Assembly (NCBI GenBank): GCA_944393275.1 | Contig: CALXZQ010000003.1 | Span: 1 to 26,760, forward strand | Direction of reading: 5' to 3' | DNA from: an uncultured Clostridia bacterium | Lineage (GTDB): Bacteria > Bacillota > Clostridia > TANB77 > CAG-508 | Length of the DNA stretch: 26,760 bases | Shown here: one piece after another, positions 7,858 through 15,757 of the stretch | Numbering within the stretch: the first letter of the stretch is position 1 | Layout of the letters: every line of letters begins with the position of its first letter | The notes under the pieces: generated by a model | The model's input: the letters and a program-made list of their open reading frames with translations, nothing else | The model's database searches: none | Told to the model about the DNA's origin: nothing | Position numbers and translations under genes: made by a program

Positions 7858-8871
7858 TTATATATTTTTTATTTCTACATCTGTATAGAAATGCTTTATT
7901 ATTTCTTCATAATTTTTTCCTTGTTTTGCTAAACTATCTGCTCCTGTTTGACTCATCCCTACCCCATGTCCATAACCTATTACATTAAATTTAATATTTT
8001 CGTTTTCTATAATAAATTCAAAATTAGCTGATCTCAATCCCAATAAAGTTCTAACTTCAATACCTGATAAATTTTTATTTCCTATTTTTATTGTTTTTAC
8101 CCTGTTTCCATCTGTACGTTCTAATATTTCAATACATTTTTCCTCATTCCAATCAATTATAAAATCTGGATATTTTTCTTTTATCTTGCTTTCAAATTCT
8201 AATTTAGTTAATGTAACTTCTGAATTATATTGCGTATAATTTTCTTCTCCTGGTGTTGCAACTGCTTGTAAATATGGATACCCGCTTCCTCCCCAAACAT
8301 TTATAGGAGCTTCTGTCATTCCACCACTATTTGAATGAAAAAAGGCATTTATAGGTTCATCATTATATGTAATAATTTTTCCCTTTGTCTCATTTACTGC
8401 AGTCACTATCTTATTCCAATTGCTTTCCCTTACGTTTTCATCCCACCTATCTAACCTTTCCTGTTTTGCTATCCATGCTTGACAACAGGTAGAATCATCA
8501 CAAATATCTGCATTTTCATGTTTTTTAGCTGTTTTAATTTTATAGATAGTATATGTTCTAGCTACAATCGCTTGGGCTTTTAATGCTTCTAGTTCAAAGT
8601 CTGCTGGCATCTCACTAGATACAACACCATATAAATATTCATCTAATTTTAATTCTTCTACTTGTCCATTCGATTTGTGTAGTAACTTTATTGTATTGTA
8701 CTCTCTATAATCATATTCTGTATTACTTGTTTCTTGAATAATATTTTCATTACTATTTACATTCTCTTCTTGAGCTACTGTATCCACACTTTCAAAACTA
8801 TGCACTCCTATTAACGGTATTAAAAAACACATACCTACAATTAGCACTATATATAAAATTATTTTCCTCAT
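7858..8871 (-). CDS. spoIID: Stage II sporulation protein D, septal peptidoglycan hydrolase
   Basis: SpoIID is a lytic transglycosylase that trims glycan strands during engulfment, working with SpoIIP and SpoIIM on the mother-cell side. The product (337 residues) has an N-terminal membrane anchor (residues 3-22) and the SpoIID/LytB domain. The catalytic Glu is E87 in VVSSEMPADF, and LKAQAIVARTY follows. Cys124, Cys129 and Cys130 lie in the expected metal-site loop. The C-terminus keeps GYGHGVGMSQTGA and KQGKNYEEIIKHFYTDV. It starts only 16 bases after sigF, with AAGGA 6 bases before ATG, so it can be read through from the spoIIA operon. In B. subtilis it is a sigma-E gene at another locus; I found no convincing sigma-E promoter here. 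Confidence 0.95.
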   Translation of the reverse strand: MRKIILYIVLIVGMCFLIPLIGVHSFESVDTVAQEENVNSNENIIQETSNTEYDYREYNTIKLLHKSNGQVEELKLDEYLYGVVSSEMPADFELEALKAQAIVARTYTIYKIKTAKKHENADICDDSTCCQAWIAKQERLDRWDENVRESNWNKIVTAVNETKGKIITYNDEPINAFFHSNSGGMTEAPINVWGGSGYPYLQAVATPGEENYTQYNSEVTLTKLEFESKIKEKYPDFIIDWNEEKCIEILERTDGNRVKTIKIGNKNLSGIEVRTLLGLRSANFEFIIENENIKFNVIGYGHGVGMSQTGADSLAKQGKNYEEIIKHFYTDVEIKNI

Positions 8872-8887
8872 ATGCTTTCCTTATCTA

Positions 8888-9613
8888 TTAATTATTTTGA
8901 ATTAATTTTGTTCTCATAGAATTTAATATTCTTTTTTCTATTCTTGAAACCTGAACCTGAGATATTCCTAGTATTTTTGCAACTTGTGTTTGTGTTTTTC
9001 CTTTATAATATCTAAGTAGTATTAGTTGTTTTTCTTTATTATTTAAACTACTTATCATTTCTTTTATTGATAATCTATTTGTTATAACTTCTGCTTCATC
9101 TACATCTGTTGCTAATTTATCTAATATTGTAATTTGTGTACTATCTTGAGACGTTCCTTGGTATATAGATTCTACTGGTTGCATAGAATCTATAGCTACT
9201 GCAACATCTTCTTTTGGTACTTTTAGTATTTCAGCTATTTGATTAATCCCTATTTCCTTTCCTGTCCTATTTAGATATTCTTTTTTTATATCCATTATTT
9301 TAATATTTAATTCTTTTATACTTCTACTTATTTTTACTGGTCCATCATCTCTAATAAATCTTTTTATTTCTCCTAATATATATGGCACTGCATATGTTGA
9401 CAATTTAACATCAAAATTTGTATCAAATCTTTTTATAGATTTAATAAGTCCAATAGCACCTATTTGATAAAGGTCTTCTATTTCAAATCCTCTACATGTA
9501 AATCTTTTAACAATACTCCATATAAGTCCTGAATTTAATTCAACTAGTTTTGACATACTCTCATGGTTGCCATTTTGTGCTTCAAGAATTTCTTTTGCTT
9601 CATTATTATACAT
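8888..9613 (-). CDS. sigF: Sporulation sigma factor F
   Basis: Sigma-F is the first forespore-specific RNA polymerase sigma factor. Region 2 is seen in IEDLYQIGAIGLIKSIKRFD and STYAVPYILGEIKRFIRDDG, region 3 around residues 100-150, and region 4 in the helix-turn-helix QVAKILGISQVQVSRIEKRIL at the C-terminus. Identity as sigma-F rather than G, B or E rests on these motifs plus its place right after spoIIAA and spoIIAB. The frame opens at GTG 9622, but AAGGTGG ends 5 bases before ATG 9613, so I use that ATG (about 241 residues). It begins 14 bases after spoIIAB. Its activity is held by SpoIIAB and freed by SpoIIAA. Confidence 0.96.
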   Translation of the reverse strand: MYNNEAKEILEAQNGNHESMSKLVELNSGLIWSIVKRFTCRGFEIEDLYQIGAIGLIKSIKRFDTNFDVKLSTYAVPYILGEIKRFIRDDGPVKISRSIKELNIKIMDIKKEYLNRTGKEIGINQIAEILKVPKEDVAVAIDSMQPVESIYQGTSQDSTQITILDKLATDVDEAEVITNRLSIKEMISSLNNKEKQLILLRYYKGKTQTQVAKILGISQVQVSRIEKRILNSMRTKLIQNN

Positions 9614-9627
9614 ATAATCCACCTTTT

Positions 9628-10098
9628 TTAGCTATTTATTGAATCTCCTTCATTTATAGGATTAAGACTTTCCTTTTTTATTTTCTTTTTCATACTTACT
9701 TTTGTTCCCAGTCCAACTATAGATTCTACTTTTACTTCATCCATAAAACTTTCCATAATAGTAAATCCCATCCCAGATCTTTCTAAATCTGGTTTTGATG
9801 TATACAAAGGTTGTTTTGCAGTTTCAACATCTTCTATTCCTTTTCCTAAATCCGATATTTCTATGTATATTGTATTTTCAGAAATCTTAGCTTTTATAGT
9901 GATTTTTCCTTCTCCATTTTCATATCCGTGTATTATTGAATTTGTAACAGCTTCTGATACAGCAGTTTTTATATCTGCGATTTCTTCGATGGTTGGATCT
10001 AATTGTGCCGCAAATGCTGCAACAGTTATTCTTGCAAATGCTTCATTATTTGATTTGCTGACTATTTCTAATTTCATTTCATTTTCAAATTTGTTCAC
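9628..10098 (-). CDS. spoIIAB: Anti-sigma F factor, serine kinase
   Basis: SpoIIAB binds and silences sigma-F and phosphorylates SpoIIAA using ATP. It is a GHKL (Bergerat-fold) protein: the N box is AVSEAVTNSIIHGYENG near residue 45-62, the G1 box is DLGKGIED near 83-90, and the ATP-lid region runs through KPDLERSGMGFTIM. The final 15 or so residues (NPINEGDSINS) extend past the usual end and look disordered. The start codon is GTG, with GGAGG placed 7-8 bases upstream. It begins 14 bases after spoIIAA, in standard operon order. Confidence 0.97.
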   Translation of the reverse strand: MNKFENEMKLEIVSKSNNEAFARITVAAFAAQLDPTIEEIADIKTAVSEAVTNSIIHGYENGEGKITIKAKISENTIYIEISDLGKGIEDVETAKQPLYTSKPDLERSGMGFTIMESFMDEVKVESIVGLGTKVSMKKKIKKESLNPINEGDSINS

Positions 10099-10112
10099 TT
10101 TTCTTCCTCCTT

Positions 10113-10427
10113 TTATACAGTTTCATATATTGGTATTAGTTTTAATATTCCACACATTTCTAACACTTTTCTTATATTTTTTTTCACATTTATTATTCCC
10201 AATTCTCCACCTATCATTTTCACCATCTTGTATCTTCCAAGTAGCATTCCTATTCCTGCACTGTCCATGAAGCTAACACTATTAAAGTTAAATATAACCC
10301 TTTTAGGCATGTATCTTTCAATCTCATAGTCCGCTCTCCTCCTTATTTCTTCTGTAGTATGATGATCAATCTCTTCTGTTAAATCAAAATATAATAGCTT
10401 GTCCTTTTCTATATATCTAACATTCAC
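10113..10427 (-). CDS. spoIIAA: Anti-sigma F factor antagonist
   Basis: SpoIIAA is the small STAS-domain protein that, when unphosphorylated, pulls SpoIIAB off sigma-F. The phosphorylated serine is Ser56 in FMDSAGIGMLLGRYK. Length (104 residues) and fold pattern are normal. The start is GTG 10427: an ATG two bases upstream would meet TGA immediately, and AGGAGG stands 7 bases before the GTG. It is the first gene of the spoIIAA-spoIIAB-sigF operon and is preceded by an unusually structured control region (10428-10547). Confidence 0.97.
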   Translation of the reverse strand: MNVRYIEKDKLLYFDLTEEIDHHTTEEIRRRADYEIERYMPKRVIFNFNSVSFMDSAGIGMLLGRYKMVKMIGGELGIINVKKNIRKVLEMCGILKLIPIYETV

Positions 10428-10443
10428 ATTACTACCTCCTTAT

Positions 10444-10469
10444 ATAGTCTTATAAAATTATAAGACTAT
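10444..10469 (-). promoter_or_regulatory. Perfect 12-bp inverted repeat in front of spoIIAA
   Basis: ATAGTCTTATAA, two bases, then TTATAAGACTAT. On the minus strand it ends about 4 bases before the AAGGAGG of spoIIAA and has no T-tract, so it is not a normal terminator. It could be a protein-binding site or an mRNA hairpin next to the ribosome site. A 7-bp inverted repeat (CTATTGG/CCAATAG, 10466-10488) overlaps its edge. Confidence 0.6.
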
Positions 10470-10495
10470 TGGCAGTTTTTTCCAATAGCGAAACC

Positions 10496-10525
10496 TAGGA
10501 AGTTTTGCCGAATTATAGGAAGTTT
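10496..10525. repeat. 10-bp direct repeat, 20-bp period, in the spoIIA control region
   Basis: TAGGAAGTTT occurs at 10496-10505 and 10516-10525, exactly 20 bp apart (about two helical turns), so two protein monomers could bind the same DNA face. The repeats overlap the candidate -10 region. Confidence 0.6.
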
Positions 10526-10542
10526 AAGACTTTTTTCGACAA
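10512..10542 (-). promoter_or_regulatory. Spo0A box and candidate spoIIA promoter
   Basis: Minus strand TTGTCGAA (10542-10535) matches the Spo0A box core TGTCGAA. A consensus TATAAT (10517-10512) lies 19 bases past a TTGTCG that could act as a -35. A stretched spacer with a 0A box over the -35 is the pattern of sigma-A promoters activated by Spo0A. I see no good sigma-H promoter (AGGA..T / GAAT), which is what drives spoIIA in B. subtilis. Confidence 0.55.
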
Positions 10543-10544
10543 TA

Positions 10545-10581
10545 GAAAAAGCACTTAAAAATTTAAACTTTTAAGTGCTTT
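10545..10581 (-). terminator. Rho-independent terminator of valS
   Basis: A perfect 13-bp stem (AAAGCACTTAAAA/TTTTAAGTGCTTT, 8-base loop) follows the valS stop within a few bases and runs into TTTTTCTATTG on the minus strand. Confidence 0.85.
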
Positions 10582-10585
10582 AATT

Positions 10586-13255
10586 TTATTTATTTAATCT
10601 TTCTAATCTTTCCTGCGTATTAGCTAGTAGTTCTTTATAATTTGCCAACTTTTCCTTTTCTTCTTTTATCTTTGATTCAGGAGCTTTGCTCATAAATCCA
10701 GGATTTGATAATATCTTTTCTCCTCTTAAAACTTCTAATTCTAACTTTTGTTTTTCTTTTTCTAGTCTTTCTATTTCTTCATTAATATCTACTAATTGTT
10801 CAAATGGAATATATACTTCCATTCCATTTACTAATATGGATATTGCATTTTCAGGTATATTTTCTTTATCTTTTTGTATTACTATATCATTTGCAAATCC
10901 TAGTTTTTCTATATATGTCTTTGACTCTATTAACTCTTTATTAAATATCTCTGTAACAAATATTAGTTTTGCTTTTTTACTTGGGTGAACATTCATATTT
11001 GCTCTTATATTTCTTATATTTATGATTACATCTTTTAAGTTTTTAATAAAATCATGTTTTTCATCATATTTTACTGTTGATTTTATTTTTGGCCAGTTTG
11101 ATACCATTAAATCTTTATCATCATAATTTACAAGCTCACTATATATTTCAGATGTTATAAATGGCATAAATGGATGCAATAATTTTAGACTATTTCCAAA
11201 TACATAATTAAGTACAAAGCATACTTGTATTTTTTCTTCTCTATTTTTGCTGTACAATCTTGATTTTGCCATCTCAATATACCAATCGCAGAATTCATTC
11301 CATATAAAGTTATATATATTATCTAGAGCTATTCCTAAGTCATAATTCTCAAGATTCTTTGTAATATCTGCTATTAGTTTATCTAACTCGTGAATTATCC
11401 ATCTATCTTCTATTCTTAAAAATTCTGACTTGTATATTCCTGTTTCTTTATCTTTTATATTATTGGTAAATTCTCTTATTTCATCATCTGAAACTAAATT
11501 CATTGTTATAAATCTTGCTGCATTCCAGATTTTATTTGCAAAGTTTGATGCTTGCTCTAATTTTTCTTCCATAAATCTTATATCATTTCCCATGGTTGTT
11601 CCTGAAAGAAGTGAAAATCTTAAGCTATCTGCTCCATATTTATCTATAACATCTAATGGATCTATTCCATTTCCTAAAGTTTTAGACATTTTTCTTCCTT
11701 GATTATCACGTACTATTCCATGTATTAATATATCTTTAAATGGTGGCATATCTGTAAATTCTAAACCTTGTGTCATCATTCTTGATACCCAAAATGTTAT
11801 AATATCAAAGCCTGTTACTAAAACATTTGTAGGATAAAATGTTTTAAAGTCTTCGCTTTCTTTATCTGGCCAACCTAAAGTTGAAAATGGCCATAATGCT
11901 GAACTAAACCAAGTATCCAATGTATCCGGATCTTGTGTTAATTTTGTACTACCACATTTTTTACATTTTTCAGGTTTTGTTTTTGCAACATTAATCTCTC
12001 CACAGTCATCACAATAATATGCAGGTATTCTGTGTCCCCACCACAATTGTCTTGAAATACACCAGTCTTGAATATTATCTAACCAGTAAAAATACTGCTT
12101 TTCATATCTTTTGGGTATAAAATTAGCTTCGCCATTTCTTACACTATCTGCTGCTCTTTTAGCTAAATCTTTCATCTTAACAAACCATTGTACAGAAATT
12201 TTAGGTTCTATCGTATTTTTACATCTTTCGCATATTGCAACATTATGTATATATTCTTCTTCCTTAACTAATGCTCCTAATTCTTTTAGCTTTTCTACTA
12301 TTTTCTCTCTTGCTTCTTTTAATTCCATTCCCTTATATTCTGGAACTAAATTTCCCATTTTCATTTCTTCATCAAATACTTCAATAATTTCCAAATTGTG
12401 GCGTAACCCCGCTTGATAATCATTCATGTCATGCGCAGGTGTTATTTTTACACAACCTGTTCCAAACTCTTTTTCTACAAAATCGTCCGCAATTATTGGT
12501 ATCTCTTTGTTCATAATAGGAAGAATACAATATTTACCTATTAAATCTTGATATCTTTCATCATCTGGATGTACTGCAACCGCCGTGTCTCCAAGCATAG
12601 TTTCTGGCCTTGTTGTTGCTACTATTATATATCTATCTTCTCCTTTTATTTTGTACCTTATATACCATAAATGAGATGGTTCTTCTTTATATTCAACTTC
12701 TGCATCAGATATTGAGGTTTTACAATTAGGGCACCAATTTACCATTCTTTTCCCTTTATATATAAGCCCTTTATTATATAATTGTATAAATTGTTCTAAA
12801 ACACTATTTGACATCCCTTCATCTAATGTGAATCTTCTTCTTGTCCAATCACAAGAACATCCTAATTTTTTTTGTTGTTCTTGAATAGTTCCCCCATAAA
12901 GTTTTGTCCATTCCCAAGCCTCTTCTATAAATTTTTCTCTTCCTAGTTCTTGTTTCGTTTTTCCTTCTTTTTTTAATTTTTCTACGACCTTCATTTCTGT
13001 AGATATTGAGGCATGATCTGAACCTGGAAGCCATAGAGTATTAAATCCTTGCATTCTTTTAAAGCGTATTAGAACATCCTGAATTGTACCATCTAATGCA
13101 TGCCCCATATGTAATTTTCCAGTTACATTTGGTGGTGGCATCATTATACAATAACTAGTCTCTCCTTTTTCCATACTAGGTTTAAAATATCCTTTTTCTT
13201 CCCAGTCTTTGTATAGTTTATCTTCAAAGTCCTTTGGATTAAATTTATCATTCAT
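10586..13255 (-). CDS. valS: Valyl-tRNA synthetase
   Basis: ValRS charges tRNA-Val with valine in the cytoplasm. It is a class I enzyme: PPPNVTG and HMGH (the HIGH signature) lie near residues 40-52, and the KMSKS loop is KMSKT near residue 540. An editing (CP1) domain lies between them. A four-Cys zinc-ribbon segment (CDDC...CKKC) precedes the second half. The C-terminus is the tRNA-binding coiled coil, with INEEIERLEKEKQKLE and repeated Glu/Lys heptads. The frame extends upstream to 13306, but AAAGGAG stands 8 bases before ATG 13255 and that N-terminus fits the family, giving about 889 residues. It is controlled by the T-box leader just upstream and ends at a strong terminator. Confidence 0.97.
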   Translation of the reverse strand: MNDKFNPKDFEDKLYKDWEEKGYFKPSMEKGETSYCIMMPPPNVTGKLHMGHALDGTIQDVLIRFKRMQGFNTLWLPGSDHASISTEMKVVEKLKKEGKTKQELGREKFIEEAWEWTKLYGGTIQEQQKKLGCSCDWTRRRFTLDEGMSNSVLEQFIQLYNKGLIYKGKRMVNWCPNCKTSISDAEVEYKEEPSHLWYIRYKIKGEDRYIIVATTRPETMLGDTAVAVHPDDERYQDLIGKYCILPIMNKEIPIIADDFVEKEFGTGCVKITPAHDMNDYQAGLRHNLEIIEVFDEEMKMGNLVPEYKGMELKEAREKIVEKLKELGALVKEEEYIHNVAICERCKNTIEPKISVQWFVKMKDLAKRAADSVRNGEANFIPKRYEKQYFYWLDNIQDWCISRQLWWGHRIPAYYCDDCGEINVAKTKPEKCKKCGSTKLTQDPDTLDTWFSSALWPFSTLGWPDKESEDFKTFYPTNVLVTGFDIITFWVSRMMTQGLEFTDMPPFKDILIHGIVRDNQGRKMSKTLGNGIDPLDVIDKYGADSLRFSLLSGTTMGNDIRFMEEKLEQASNFANKIWNAARFITMNLVSDDEIREFTNNIKDKETGIYKSEFLRIEDRWIIHELDKLIADITKNLENYDLGIALDNIYNFIWNEFCDWYIEMAKSRLYSKNREEKIQVCFVLNYVFGNSLKLLHPFMPFITSEIYSELVNYDDKDLMVSNWPKIKSTVKYDEKHDFIKNLKDVIINIRNIRANMNVHPSKKAKLIFVTEIFNKELIESKTYIEKLGFANDIVIQKDKENIPENAISILVNGMEVYIPFEQLVDINEEIERLEKEKQKLELEVLRGEKILSNPGFMSKAPESKIKEEKEKLANYKELLANTQERLERLNK

Positions 13256-13283
13256 ATTATTGACTCCTTTCTTAAAAACAAAA

Positions 13284-13500
13284 AATCTTACCCTATATAA
13301 GGGCAAGATTAATTCTTACGGTACCACCTTAATTACTATTTTAAATAATAGTATCTTAATAACTTTAACGCAGTATATACGAATATACTTACTTTAATTT
13401 TCAGTATATTAACTTCAAAGCTACCTTCAGTTTATCTTACTATAAGAAGTTTACAGCCACGACTTCTTTTCTCTTAAATAGCAGTTTTAAACTTACTCCT
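13284..13500 (-). promoter_or_regulatory. T-box riboswitch leader of valS
   Basis: T-box leaders sense uncharged tRNA and let transcription continue when the amino acid is short. The minus strand has the T-box core AAGGTGGTACCG (13330-13319), whose UGGU bulge would pair with an ACCA 3' end as in tRNA-Val. A terminator hairpin (AATCTTGCCCT/AGGGTAAGATT, then TTTTTTG) lies at 13310-13284. Stem I begins near 13500 with AGGAGTAAG and contains GAGA and GTGGCTGTAA elements. A GTA triplet (Val) at 13424-13422, inside GAAGGTAGC, is the likely specifier. A TACTAT -10-like box lies at 13513-13508, but I see no clear -35. Confidence 0.93.
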
Positions 13501-13528
13501 CTTTTTCATAGTATTTTCTTATTTTAAA

Positions 13529-13840
13529 TTAGTCTTCATCTACAAAATTAAATTCATCTTTGAATTTTTCTTTAAATATTTCAAAAACTTGATTTAATGT
13601 AGCTTCATCATCCACACTTACATAGTTTTCCATTTCTTCATCATCTTCTGAATCTTCTACTTTTAATATAACTACTTCATCGCTATCTTCCTCTACTGGT
13701 AATAATACCACATATTCCTCTCCATCTAATTCTATTAAATCTAGAAATTCAAATTTTACTTCATTTCCTTCTTCATCATTTAACACTATAAGGTTATCTA
13801 ATTCCTCTCCCATTTCTGGAGTGTTTAAATCATCACTCAT
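13529..13840 (-). CDS. DUF1292 (YrzB-like) acidic protein
   Basis: A 103-residue, strongly acidic cytoplasmic protein of the DUF1292 family, whose function is unknown. The core reads as short beta strands around LIVLNDEEGNEVKFEFLD and EEYVVLLPVEED, followed by an acidic loop and a C-terminal helix (LNQVFEIFKEKFKDEF). The start ATG has GGAG 9 bases upstream. It follows ruvX by about 90 bases, and ireB-ruvX-DUF1292 is a conserved gene order in Firmicutes, which supports the call. The valS T-box leader begins about 30 bases after its stop with no terminator visible between. Confidence 0.9.
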   Translation of the reverse strand: MSDDLNTPEMGEELDNLIVLNDEEGNEVKFEFLDLIELDGEEYVVLLPVEEDSDEVVILKVEDSEDDEEMENYVSVDDEATLNQVFEIFKEKFKDEFNFVDED

Positions 13841-13933
13841 TATAATATTCTCCTTTCAAATACTTTTTACACTTTTGTTATTTATATTATTTTCATTTTA
13901 CAGTATCATATACTATTTTGAAGAATTTTGCAA

Positions 13934-14359
13934 TTATTTTTTACGATTTATATAGTTTTCTAAAATATATACTGCTGATATTGTATCCACAAGCTCTTTT
14001 TTCTTGTGTTTATCAACATTTAAAAAATTCATTGTTTTATGAGCTTGTACAGTTGTCAATCTCTCGTCCATTGGTACAATATTTATTTTATTAAATTTAC
14101 ATTTTAATTTATGAATAAAATTTTCTGTTTTTTCTGCTCTTACTGTTTTTTCTCCTTTTAAATTAATTGGCATACCAATAACTATTGTATCTACTTCATA
14201 TTGATTAACTAATTCTTCTAATCGTTTAAGAATAACTTTATCATTATTTTCGTGGTGTATAGTTTCTAGTCCCTGAGCAGTTATACCTAATGCATCTGTT
14301 ATTGCTATTCCAACTCTAGCATCTCCATAATCTATACTAAGTATTCTCATACTAATCAT
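13934..14359 (-). CDS. ruvX: YqgF/RuvX-family nuclease (pre-16S rRNA processing)
   Basis: This RNase H-fold protein is known as putative Holliday-junction resolvase RuvX or, in E. coli, YqgF, which matures the 5' end of 16S rRNA. The conserved acidic sites are seen in LSIDYGDARVGIAITD (near residue 7), VIGMPINLKGEK (near 77) and PMDERLTTVQA (near 115). Length (141 residues) is normal. It overlaps the ireB stop: ATG 14359 has AGG 5 bases upstream; ATG 14350 (MRILSIDYG) matches the family N-terminus equally well but has no ribosome site, so coupling to ireB translation is likely. Confidence 0.94.
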   Translation of the reverse strand: MISMRILSIDYGDARVGIAITDALGITAQGLETIHHENNDKVILKRLEELVNQYEVDTIVIGMPINLKGEKTVRAEKTENFIHKLKCKFNKINIVPMDERLTTVQAHKTMNFLNVDKHKKKELVDTISAVYILENYINRKK

Positions 14360-14606
14360 CTAGTCCTATATAATTTTTTACCATTTTTTCTAGTAGTTCA
14401 TCTCTTTCAATTAGTCTTATTTTGTTTCTGGCATCATTATGACTGGTGATGTATGTTGGATCTCCTGATAGAATATAGCCAACAATCTGATTTATAGGAT
14501 TATATCCTTTTTCAGCTAAAGCTTCATAGACATCTTTTAAAATTTCTCTAGCTTTTATATTTTTATCTCTTTCCACTTCAAAATTCATTGTTTCATCCAT
14601 ATTCAT
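14352..14606 (-). CDS. ireB: IreB-family regulatory phosphoprotein
   Basis: IreB (formerly DUF965) is a small protein phosphorylated by the PASTA kinase IreK in Enterococcus faecalis and involved in envelope stress and cephalosporin resistance. The family core EKGYNPINQIVGYILSGD is intact at about residues 33-50, followed by a basic helix ending in ERDELLEKMVKNY. Of the two N-terminal Thr sites described in E. faecalis, the one in DET (Thr6 here) is kept and the other is a Met. GGAGGAA lies 5 bases before ATG 14606. Its partner ruvX overlaps it by 8 bases. It follows the degenerate-GGDEF gene by only 18 bases, so it is probably co-transcribed with the three upstream genes. Confidence 0.95.
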   Translation of the reverse strand: MNMDETMNFEVERDKNIKAREILKDVYEALAEKGYNPINQIVGYILSGDPTYITSHNDARNKIRLIERDELLEKMVKNYIGLDD

Positions 14607-14624
14607 AATAATTCCTCCTCTTTC

Positions 14625-15740
14625 TTATATATAATTTATATCATTCTCATCCTTGTCGGCGTTATCTAAATAATATTCTAATTTTTTAGTAACACCATCT
14701 ATTGCTGTCCCCTTGTAATAAGAAGTTAAAACAAAATTAAGTCTCGGAGTTACAGATACATCTTTTTTTAATCTCATTTTCTTTTTATCTGATTCTTCTA
14801 AGAAAATTTCTGTACTTTCAATTTGTGTTTTTATATCTTCTATAAAATTTGTAACATCTTCCGGATTTATTCCAGAGAATACAATTACAAATTTAGGCCC
14901 CATATATCTCACAAATATGTATTCTTGTGATATACTATTTGCTATAATATTAGAAACTTCTGTAATAACTTTATTTCCTAAATGTCTATTTATTTTTTCA
15001 TTTATATCTACTAAGTTTATAATCTTAAACATTGCTACTGTAGATATAGTGTATTTATCTATAATTTGTTTACCTTGGCCATATAAATACTCTGCAGATT
15101 TTAGGTTAGAGTATAGGTCATTTCTTACGATATTTTCCATAGTATCTTGATATTCAACAGTTTTTAAAATTGTTACAATATTATCTCTTACGACCTCTAA
15201 AATTGCAGTATCAACATTGTCAAATGCATGTATTGCTCCACTTTCTATTAACCAATAGCCTATATATACATTATCTATGTATAGTGGAAAGAACATTGCT
15301 GATTTTGCTCTTCCTAATTCTAGTTTTTGATATGGTAACTTCTCTGATTCTTTATCTACTGTAATATATTTTGGTGTTGCTGTTGATATACTGTCTTGAA
15401 ATATTTCTTCAGTATATAAATTTTTTAATGTGTCCCAATGTTTCTCATCTACGTTAGTAGTTTTAATTGAATATTCTGCTCCATCAAATACAACTATTGT
15501 AGAATATTTAATTGCACCATATTTTTCTAATATTATTTCATTAATTCTATTTATTTTTTTATCTACTGAAGAATATTCTCCTATAGTTTCCATAAAACTT
15601 TGTAGTACATTTAATCCTGTTATTTTTTCATTTATTTTACTAAATTTAGCTATTTTTTTATGAATATTAACATTATAAACTACTAACCCTAAGATTATGA
15701 AAACTAAGACTACTATCGTTATCAGTATGATGATTGTCAA
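14625..15740 (-). CDS. Membrane-anchored GAF protein with degenerate GGDEF domain
   Basis: Residue numbers here follow the longer frame opening at GTG 15749. A single N-terminal helix (about 5-27) is followed by a GAF-like sensory domain (about 45-195) and a region with the GGDEF fold (about 205-365). The cyclase signature is destroyed: in the strand RY-GGDEF-VIV the five residues are Met-Gly-Pro-Lys-Phe (283-287), so the metal-binding Asp and Glu are gone. The helix that normally carries N-D/K..GH..GD is NEKINRHLGNKVITE. It should therefore not make cyclic di-GMP but might bind a nucleotide or a protein. Start: GTG 15749 leaves no room for its ribosome site, whereas GAGG lies 8 bases before TTG 15740, so I use TTG. 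It is coupled to the upstream TadZ-like gene (gap of 17 bases). Confidence 0.8.
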   Translation of the reverse strand: MTIIILITIVVLVFIILGLVVYNVNIHKKIAKFSKINEKITGLNVLQSFMETIGEYSSVDKKINRINEIILEKYGAIKYSTIVVFDGAEYSIKTTNVDEKHWDTLKNLYTEEIFQDSISTATPKYITVDKESEKLPYQKLELGRAKSAMFFPLYIDNVYIGYWLIESGAIHAFDNVDTAILEVVRDNIVTILKTVEYQDTMENIVRNDLYSNLKSAEYLYGQGKQIIDKYTISTVAMFKIINLVDINEKINRHLGNKVITEVSNIIANSISQEYIFVRYMGPKFVIVFSGINPEDVTNFIEDIKTQIESTEIFLEESDKKKMRLKKDVSVTPRLNFVLTSYYKGTAIDGVTKKLEYYLDNADKDENDINYI

Positions 15741-15757
15741 GCAGCTCACCTCGTTTA

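Noticed and set aside
8888..8945. Sigma-E promoter for spoIID inside the end of sigF
   Set aside because: GAATATT fits the -35, but the sequence 14 bases later (CAAAATTA) matches the -10 CATACAnT at only three positions.
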